DNA of 20,217 nt from SZUA-254 sp035292425. Its GTDB lineage: Bacteria > Bacteroidota > Ignavibacteria > UBA10030 > SZUA-254. Below the pieces are notes generated by a model that saw only the letters and a list, made by a program, of their open reading frames with translations, searched no databases and was not told the origin of the DNA. The DNA is taken from contig DATDQD010000132.1 of the NCBI GenBank assembly GCA_035292425.1, positions 1 through 20,217 on the forward strand. Direction: 5' to 3'. Shown here piece after piece: positions 15,259 through 20,217 of the stretch. Numbering within the stretch: the first letter of the stretch is position 1; each line of letters begins with the position of its first letter. Made by a program: the position numbers and the translations under genes.

Positions 15259-17352
15259 ATGAAGAAATTCCTTCTGCCTCTGCTGATTGTCCTCAGCGCG
15301 TTCCCGCTTTCCGCCCAGAAACGGGCCTTCCATCTCGCCGATCTTTACAAATTAAAAGGCGTCTCGGACCCGCAGATCTCCCCGGACGGGAAACTGATTG
15401 CGTTCGTCGTCACCGAGAACATGCTCGAAAAAGGAAAGGCGAATTCCGAGGTCTACGTCTTGAACATGAGCGGCGGTGAGATGAAAAACATCTCGAACCA
15501 TCCCTCGGCGGACAATCATCCATTCTGGGCTCCCGGCGGCAAGACACTCTATTTCACTTCCTCCCGGGAGAACGGTCCGCAGGTCTGGAAAATCGCCCCG
15601 ACGGGCGGTACGCCCGAACGGATCACGAATTTCTCCATGGGAGCGGCCGGCGCCGCGCTCAGCCCGGACGGGAGATCGCTCCTCTTCCCGGCCGACGTGT
15701 TCCCGGATTGCGGGGCCGACGACGCCTGCAACGCATACAACGACAGTACGGTGAGCAACGGCCCGATCCAGGCGTACATGGCCGACGGTCTGCTCTACCG
15801 TCACTGGACCGACTGGAAACGGGGGAAGGCCACCCACACAATCCGTTTCGACATGGTCACCGGCGCCTATACCGACCTTACCCCGGGAACGTGGGACTGG
15901 CCCGCATGGGAACAGGGTGGGGTCGGGTACGTCTGGTCCCCCGACGGCCGCGAAGTCTGCCTCGTCTCGAACCACGACGCCGACCAGGCGGAATCGACGA
16001 ACAAGGACCTCTGGCTGATACCCTTCAGCGGCGGCGAGCCGAAGAACATCACCGCCGACAACAGGGGGTACGACGGCAACCCGCAGTATTCGCCCGACGG
16101 GAAGTACATCGCGTATAAGATCCAGACCGTACCGGGATACGAATCCGACTGGATCCGCCTGGCGCTCTACGACCGTTCCGCCGGGACGAAGACGATCATC
16201 TCCGGGGCCTTCGACAACTGGATCGGCGACATCCGCTGGGCCCCCGATTCGAGGAGCATCTATTTCACCGCGCCGGTCGGGGGGCACGTTCCCCTCTTCA
16301 ACATCGAGGCGGTGTCGAAGAGGATCCGGAAGATCGTCGACGTGAAGACGATCGATGCCTTCACGGTGTCGGACGACGGGAACAGCATTGTCTTCGGCAG
16401 GAGGTCGGTGGGAGACCCGGTCGATCTCTGGCGCTGTTCGTCTGAAGGAAAGGACCTCAAGCGCCTGACATTCATCAATCAGCCCGTCGCTGACGAGGTG
16501 GACATCCGTCCGGCCGAGGAGATGTGGATCAGCTCACCGACCGGAAGGAAGATCCATACGTTCATCGTCAAGCCGCACAATTTCGATCCGGCCAAAAAAT
16601 ATCCCCTCATTATTAATGTTCACGGGGGTCCGCAATCGCAGTGGGCCGACGCGTTCCGCGGCGACTGGCAGGTGTATCCCGGGTCGGGGTACATCGTCGC
16701 GATGCCGAACCCCCACGGCTCGACCGGATACGGCCAGGAATTCACCGCCGCCATCTCGAAGGACTGGAACGGCAGGGTCTACCGGGACGTCATGGCCGTC
16801 GCCGACTCGCTGGAAAAAATTTCCTGGGTGGACAGGGACAGGATGGGGGCGATGGGGTGGTCGTACGGGGGATACATGATGATGTGGCTCGAGGGGCACA
16901 CAACCCGTTTCAAGGCGATCGCCTCGATGATGGGCGTTTACAACCTCACGGCGATGCACGGGGCCACCGAGGAACTCTGGTTCCCGCAATGGGACCTCGG
17001 CGGGACACCCTGGACGTCGGAGCTGTATCAGAGCCTCTCGCCGAACAACTCCGTCCGGAACTTCAGGACCCCCTGCCTGGTGATCACCGGGGAGAAGGAC
17101 TACAGGGTGCCGTACACGCAGAGCCTCGAATTTTTCACCGGCCTCCAGAAAATGGGCGTGCCCTCAAGGCTGATCGTCTTCCCGAACGACGGTCACTGGC
17201 CGTCGTCGGTCCGCTCGATGCCGCTCTACTACAACGCGCACCTCGACTGGTTCCATACGTACCTGGGAGGAGACCCGGCGCCGTACGACATGGAGAGGAT
17301 GGTGCGGAACAGGGCGTTCACGCCCGCTCCGCCATCCTCCTCAACGCCATGA
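15259..17352 (+). CDS. secreted S9-family serine peptidase (dipeptidyl/acylaminoacyl peptidase type)
   Basis: This 697-residue protein has a Sec signal (MKKFLLPLLI, cut near LSA-QK). An N-terminal beta-propeller of PD40-type repeats follows (SPDGK, SPDGR and similar at several places, about 35-410), then an alpha/beta-hydrolase domain (about 430-680). The catalytic triad is S535 in GWSYGG, D614 in GEKDYRVP, and H646 in DGHWPS. This matches the DPP-V/acylaminoacyl peptidase branch, which trims short peptides, here probably in the periplasm. The ATG at 15259 has AGGAG at good spacing; upstream in-frame codons lack a signal peptide. The last residues (AFTPAPPSSSTP) come from DNA that also encodes the antisense SpoIIE remnant, so the original C-terminus may have differed. 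There is no visible link to the redox genes. Confidence 0.9.
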   Translation: MKKFLLPLLIVLSAFPLSAQKRAFHLADLYKLKGVSDPQISPDGKLIAFVVTENMLEKGKANSEVYVLNMSGGEMKNISNHPSADNHPFWAPGGKTLYFTSSRENGPQVWKIAPTGGTPERITNFSMGAAGAALSPDGRSLLFPADVFPDCGADDACNAYNDSTVSNGPIQAYMADGLLYRHWTDWKRGKATHTIRFDMVTGAYTDLTPGTWDWPAWEQGGVGYVWSPDGREVCLVSNHDADQAESTNKDLWLIPFSGGEPKNITADNRGYDGNPQYSPDGKYIAYKIQTVPGYESDWIRLALYDRSAGTKTIISGAFDNWIGDIRWAPDSRSIYFTAPVGGHVPLFNIEAVSKRIRKIVDVKTIDAFTVSDDGNSIVFGRRSVGDPVDLWRCSSEGKDLKRLTFINQPVADEVDIRPAEEMWISSPTGRKIHTFIVKPHNFDPAKKYPLIINVHGGPQSQWADAFRGDWQVYPGSGYIVAMPNPHGSTGYGQEFTAAISKDWNGRVYRDVMAVADSLEKISWVDRDRMGAMGWSYGGYMMMWLEGHTTRFKAIASMMGVYNLTAMHGATEELWFPQWDLGGTPWTSELYQSLSPNNSVRNFRTPCLVITGEKDYRVPYTQSLEFFTGLQKMGVPSRLIVFPNDGHWPSSVRSMPLYYNAHLDWFHTYLGGDPAPYDMERMVRNRAFTPAPPSSSTP

Positions 17353-17608
17353 TCGTCAGGTCGTCGAACTTCGACTGAGGACCCCGGAAGGAGGAAAGGT
17401 CCCCGAGCGTCGTCCGGATCAGGGCTTCGGGGTTGGACCGGTATTCCCTGGCCACGAGGGCCGTGACCCTCGCGTCGCTGTATTCCTCCATCGCCGCGTT
17501 GCGCGATTCGGAGAGGCCGTCGGTGTAGAGGAAGAGCAGGTCGCCGCGGGACGTCGTCGTTTTGATCGTGCGGCGCCGGCCTTGACTTTTCTTCCCACCC
17601 GGTGTATT
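17318..17608 (-). pseudogene. C-terminal remnant of a SpoIIE-type PP2C serine phosphatase
   Basis: The minus strand is open for 96 codons and ends in TGA at 17318-17320. It contains RGDLLFLYTDGLSESRN and, near the end, FDDLTIMALRR. These are the last two conserved blocks of RsbU/SpoIIE phosphatases, including the metal-binding Asp of YTDG and the DD pair. An in-frame TAA at 17609-17611 blocks extension upstream, no suitable start codon precedes the homologous part, and the rlmD promoter and gene occupy the place of the missing catalytic N-terminus. The last 35 bases overlap the 3' end of the S9 peptidase gene on the other strand. It is best read as a truncated remnant left by a deletion or rearrangement near 17580-17610. 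The family assignment rests on about 80 residues. Confidence 0.75.
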
Positions 17609-17610
17609 TT
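17582..17610 (+). promoter_or_regulatory. promoter of the rlmD-type methyltransferase
   Basis: TTGACT (17582-17587) and TATTTT (17605-17610) are separated by exactly 17 bases, close to the sigma-70 consensus. Transcription would start near 17617, about 20 bases before the ATG at 17638. It lies at the 5' end of the phosphatase remnant. Confidence 0.65.
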
Positions 17611-17637
17611 AATCAACCTTTCTCCCGCAACCACCGT

Positions 17638-19083
17638 ATGCCCGACCTCATCGCAGACGCGCCACCGGCCGTGTCCGGACTCCGCAGGGGGGACACGATC
17701 ACCGTGAAGGCCGACAGCCTCTCGGGCGAAGGAACGAGCGTCGGACGGTTCGGCGGACTCGTCTGTTTCATCGAAGACGCGGTCCCCGGCGACGTGGCGG
17801 TCGTCCGGCTCTCCAGGATCAAGAAGCAGTACCTGGCCGGGAGGGCCGTCCGGATCCTTTCGCCGTCCGGGCTCAGAACGGAGCCTGCGTGCGCACACTT
17901 CGGCGTCTGCGGGGGATGCCAATGGCAGAGTCTCTCCTACGACGCCCAGCTGACATTCAAGCGGCAGCGCGTCACCGACGTCTTCCAGAGAATCAGCGGG
18001 ATAGGAGGGATCGATGTCCGGCCGGTGCTCGGGTGCCCCGATCCGTACCACTACCGGAATAAAATGGAATATACGTTCTCCAACGACCGGTGGCTCACCC
18101 CCGAGGAATTCGCGCAGCCCGACGACCGTCCCCGGACCCTCGTCCTCGGCCTTCACCTCTCTGGGCGCTACGATAAAATTCTCGGCCTCCGGGAATGCCG
18201 CCTTCAGTCCCCGTCCGGCGAAGCGATCCTCCTGGCGACCGGGGAATATTTCTGCGGGCGGGGCGTGGACGCGTATTCCACCCGCACCCACTCGGGGTAT
18301 CTCCGGCACCTGGTTGTCAGGGAGGGGAAGAAGACGGGGGAGACGATGGTCAATATCGTCACGACCGACGACCGGCCGGAGGAGATGAGGGCATACTCGT
18401 CGTTCATCCTCGGCCGTTTCCCCGGCATCACCACGGTCGTCAACAACATCACCGACCGCAAATCGATGGTGGCACAGGGCGACCGCGAGGCGGTGTACCA
18501 CGGACCCGGTACGATCCGGGAAAAGATCGGACGGTACTCCTACCGCATCTCGGCGAATTCGTTCTTCCAGACGAACACCGTCCAGGCGGAAGCGCTTTTC
18601 GACGCCGTCGTCGACCTGGCGGGGTTCACGCCGTCCGACGTGGTCTACGACCTTTATTGCGGAACGGGCGCCATCGCGATCTACATCTCGGAACACGCGG
18701 GGCAGATCGTCGGGATCGAGGTGAACGAGTCGGCGGTTGCCGACGCGGGCCGCAACGCGGCGGAAAACGGGGTGACGAACTGCCGGTTCATCAGGGCGGC
18801 GCTCCCCGAAGGACTCGACCCGGGTTCGGCGGAGCTGGCCGGGATCCCCCCGCCCACGGTCGTGGTCGTGGACCCGCCCCGCAGCGGCCTCCACGAGAAG
18901 CTGATCGGTAAAATCATCCGGCTCTACCCCGCGAAGGTCGTCTATGTCAGTTGTAACGCGGCGACGCAGGCCAGGGACGTGAAGTTTTTTACAGAAGCGG
19001 GGTACAAGCCCGGCCCGGTGCAGCCGGTGGACATGTTCCCGCACACCGACCACGTCGAGACGGTGGCGGTGCTGTCGCGGTGA
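17638..19083 (+). CDS. rlmD: 23S rRNA (uracil-5-)-methyltransferase, RlmD/RumA family
   Basis: This 481-residue enzyme transfers a methyl group from SAM to C5 of a uridine in rRNA. A TRAM domain fills about 15-75. The [4Fe-4S] cysteines are C85, C91, C94 (PACAHFGVCGGCQW) and C187 (LRECRLQ). The SAM fold includes LYCGTGAIAI, then VDPPRSGLHEKL. The catalytic nucleophile is C439 in YVSCNAATQARD, and HTDHVETVAVLSR closes the protein. This is the full length of the RumA/TrmA/RlmCD group. The 23S U1939 assignment is likely but not certain, since RlmCD- and TrmA-like relatives share these motifs. ATG 17638 is chosen over the GTG at 17602, which falls inside the promoter; no Shine-Dalgarno sequence is visible. 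It converges on menG with only 4 bases between stop codons and no terminator hairpin. Confidence 0.9.
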   Translation: MPDLIADAPPAVSGLRRGDTITVKADSLSGEGTSVGRFGGLVCFIEDAVPGDVAVVRLSRIKKQYLAGRAVRILSPSGLRTEPACAHFGVCGGCQWQSLSYDAQLTFKRQRVTDVFQRISGIGGIDVRPVLGCPDPYHYRNKMEYTFSNDRWLTPEEFAQPDDRPRTLVLGLHLSGRYDKILGLRECRLQSPSGEAILLATGEYFCGRGVDAYSTRTHSGYLRHLVVREGKKTGETMVNIVTTDDRPEEMRAYSSFILGRFPGITTVVNNITDRKSMVAQGDREAVYHGPGTIREKIGRYSYRISANSFFQTNTVQAEALFDAVVDLAGFTPSDVVYDLYCGTGAIAIYISEHAGQIVGIEVNESAVADAGRNAAENGVTNCRFIRAALPEGLDPGSAELAGIPPPTVVVVDPPRSGLHEKLIGKIIRLYPAKVVYVSCNAATQARDVKFFTEAGYKPGPVQPVDMFPHTDHVETVAVLSR

Positions 19084-19087
19084 TCGT

Positions 19088-19807
19088 TCAGGGCTTCCGC
19101 CCCGAAAAGATCGTCGCCGCCCCGAAGGTGAGGGGACGGGCTTCGGTGCGGACGAAGCCGGCGGCGCTCATTATAGAGAGGAATTCGGAGTTCGACGGAA
19201 ACGCCATGATGGAATCGGGGAGGTAGCGGTACGCGGACGAATCGCCTGAAATGATCCTGCCGGCGGCCGGAAGCAGGTACTTCGCGTGCAGTGCGTACAG
19301 GCGCTGTAAGACCGGGTGCCCGGGCACGGTCAGCTCGAGGATGACGGCGATCCCCCCCGGCCGGAGCACGCGGTGCATCTCCCGGAGGGATAACGGCCGG
19401 TCCGCGAAGTTTCGGATGCCAAACGCCGTGATCGCGCCGTCGAACGTGCGGTCACGGAAGGGGAGGGCGAGGGCGTCGCACGCGGCCGCCCCGAAACGGC
19501 CGGCCGGCGATCCGGCCCGCATCTTGAGGTCGTACTGCCGGAGCATATTGATCGAGAAGTCGGTTCCGGCGGTAAACCGGGGGGAGAGGGTCCTGAGCTC
19601 CAGGGAAACGTCGCCGCTGCCTGCCGCGATGTCCAGGAACGAGCCGCCGGGAAACTCGCGGAACAGTGCGATCGCCTCGCGCCGCCAGCCGGTGTCGAGG
19701 CCGAAACTGATGAGGCGGTTGAGGAGATCGTAGGTCGGGGCGATCCGGTCGAACATCGCGCGGATGCGGGCCGGCCGGGCCTGTTGTGAGGCGGCGGAGT
19801 TTTCCAT
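19088..19807 (-). CDS. menG: demethylmenaquinone methyltransferase (MenG/UbiE)
   Basis: This 239-residue SAM-dependent methyltransferase carries out the last step of menaquinone synthesis, methylating demethylmenaquinone. Signatures in order: MFDRIAPTYDLLNRL (18-32), SAM motif LDIAAGSGDVSLEL (58-71), then GIRNFADRPLSLREMHRVL followed by RPGG, and a C-terminal LTFGAATIFSGRKP. Length and motifs fit MenG/UbiE; with no ubiquinone genes visible and a T9SS-type host, menaquinone is the likely substrate. The ATG at 19807 gives the usual family length; the frame stays open far upstream but that part overlaps the divergent gene and is an antisense shadow. The quinone it makes is the plausible partner of the cytochrome b at 5514. 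Confidence 0.92.
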   Translation of the reverse strand: MENSAASQQARPARIRAMFDRIAPTYDLLNRLISFGLDTGWRREAIALFREFPGGSFLDIAAGSGDVSLELRTLSPRFTAGTDFSINMLRQYDLKMRAGSPAGRFGAAACDALALPFRDRTFDGAITAFGIRNFADRPLSLREMHRVLRPGGIAVILELTVPGHPVLQRLYALHAKYLLPAAGRIISGDSSAYRYLPDSIMAFPSNSEFLSIMSAAGFVRTEARPLTFGAATIFSGRKP

Positions 19808-19812
19808 ACAAT
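19784..19812 (+). promoter_or_regulatory. promoter of the DUF5916-like gene
   Basis: TTGTGA (19784-19789) and TACAAT (19807-19812) are exactly 17 bases apart. Transcription would start near 19819, about 22 bases before ATG 19841. The element overlaps the first codons of menG on the other strand, so the two divergent genes may interfere. Confidence 0.6.
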
Positions 19813-19840
19813 ACGGCGCGTCAATGTCTTTATTTCCAAT

Positions 19841-20217
19841 ATGATATCCAAACCGCTTTTGATCGTGAGCCTGGCCGCAATCGTGTTGCCGATCGGTCCC
19901 GCACAGCTTCTGGCCGGCGGGTCGCCGAGGAACATCGTCGCGGCGGCGCGCACGACCCCCGTCACCATCGATGGCGTGCTGTCGGAGCCGGTGTGGGAGA
20001 CCGCGGTGCCGGTCGGCGGGTTCCTCCAATACAATCCGGCGGAAGGCTCCCCCGCCACCGAGAGGACGACGGTGCGGGCGCTCTTCGACGACGACAACAT
20101 CTACTTCGGGATCTTTTGCCACGACTCCGATCCGGCGGGCATCGACCGTCAGCTCACGAGGCGCGACAGGACGGCGCAATCGGACAGGGTCTCGGTGATC
20201 ATCGATTCCTACCACGC
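19841..20217 (+). CDS. N-terminal part of a secreted DUF5916-like protein with CBM9-type domain
   Basis: The frame from ATG 19841 is open to the window edge (125 complete codons). It begins with a signal peptide (MISKPLLIVSLAAIVLPIG, then a cut near LAG). A domain follows with VTIDGVLSEPVWETA, then ERTTVRALFDDDNIYFG, CHDSDP and RRDRTAQSDRVSVIIDSY. This order is characteristic of the carbohydrate-binding-module-9-like head of DUF5916 proteins, which in related bacteria are followed by a large outer-membrane beta-barrel. The rest lies outside the window, so the barrel cannot be confirmed. Function of the family is not established. No clear Shine-Dalgarno sequence precedes the ATG (TATTTCCAAT). 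Confidence 0.8.
   Translation, partial: MISKPLLIVSLAAIVLPIGPAQLLAGGSPRNIVAAARTTPVTIDGVLSEPVWETAVPVGGFLQYNPAEGSPATERTTVRALFDDDNIYFGIFCHDSDPAGIDRQLTRRDRTAQSDRVSVIIDSYH

Noticed and set aside
15352..16287. Minus-strand 311-codon open frame
   Set aside because: It is antisense to the S9 peptidase propeller and shows no domain.
17419..19053. Minus-strand 544-codon open frame
   Set aside because: It is antisense to the well-supported rlmD gene, is Arg/Asp/Gly-rich with no recognisable motif, and is the kind of long shadow frame expected in GC-rich DNA.

Overview
The window comes from a GC-rich bacterium (I estimate about 60% by eye). It is most likely in the FCB superphylum, on an Ignavibacteria, Calditrichia or similar Bacteroidota-side branch. 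Three things suggest this: a secreted cytochrome ends in a type IX secretion (T9SS) sorting domain with the LSQNYPNPFNPTT signature, several starts lack a clear Shine-Dalgarno sequence, and a DUF5916-like gene begins at the right edge. A menaquinone methyltransferase gene (menG) implies a menaquinone pool. This placement is inference.

Layout. Positions 1-4566 hold lipid genes: the tail of an unknown CDS, a 1140-residue fusion of lysophospholipid transporter, acyltransferase and acyl-ACP synthetase (LplT-Aas type), and a convergent membrane fatty-acid desaturase. An OsmC-family gene follows at 4829-5287. Positions 5514-12790 form a tight six-gene operon: a membrane protein with the His spacing of a diheme cytochrome b, a 20-heme and a 16-heme c-type cytochrome, an outer-membrane beta-barrel, a membrane-anchored Fe-S/flavin oxidoreductase, and a membrane-anchored glutathione peroxidase homologue. 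A convergent octaheme cytochrome with a T9SS domain follows (12946-14853), separated by a strong hairpin terminator. Positions 15259-20217 hold a secreted S9 peptidase, an antisense remnant of a SpoIIE-type phosphatase, an rlmD-type rRNA methyltransferase, menG, and the start of a DUF5916-like protein.

How the genes may work together. The 5514-12186 genes look like a complete trans-envelope electron conduit. A cytosolic NAD(P)H- or ferredoxin-facing flavoprotein and a diheme cytochrome b would sit in the inner membrane. Two periplasmic multiheme wires would carry electrons across the periplasm to a beta-barrel in the outer membrane. The neighbouring T9SS cytochrome could be the cell-surface partner. 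Both wires are built from one tri-heme module of about 75 residues repeated in tandem, each module carrying three extra histidines, enough for bis-His ligation of all three hemes. The flavoprotein looks circularly permuted and has a Cys-to-His change in its second cluster motif. I did not recognise this combination as a named system. OsmC and the peroxidase on either side would fit peroxide protection, but that is inference.
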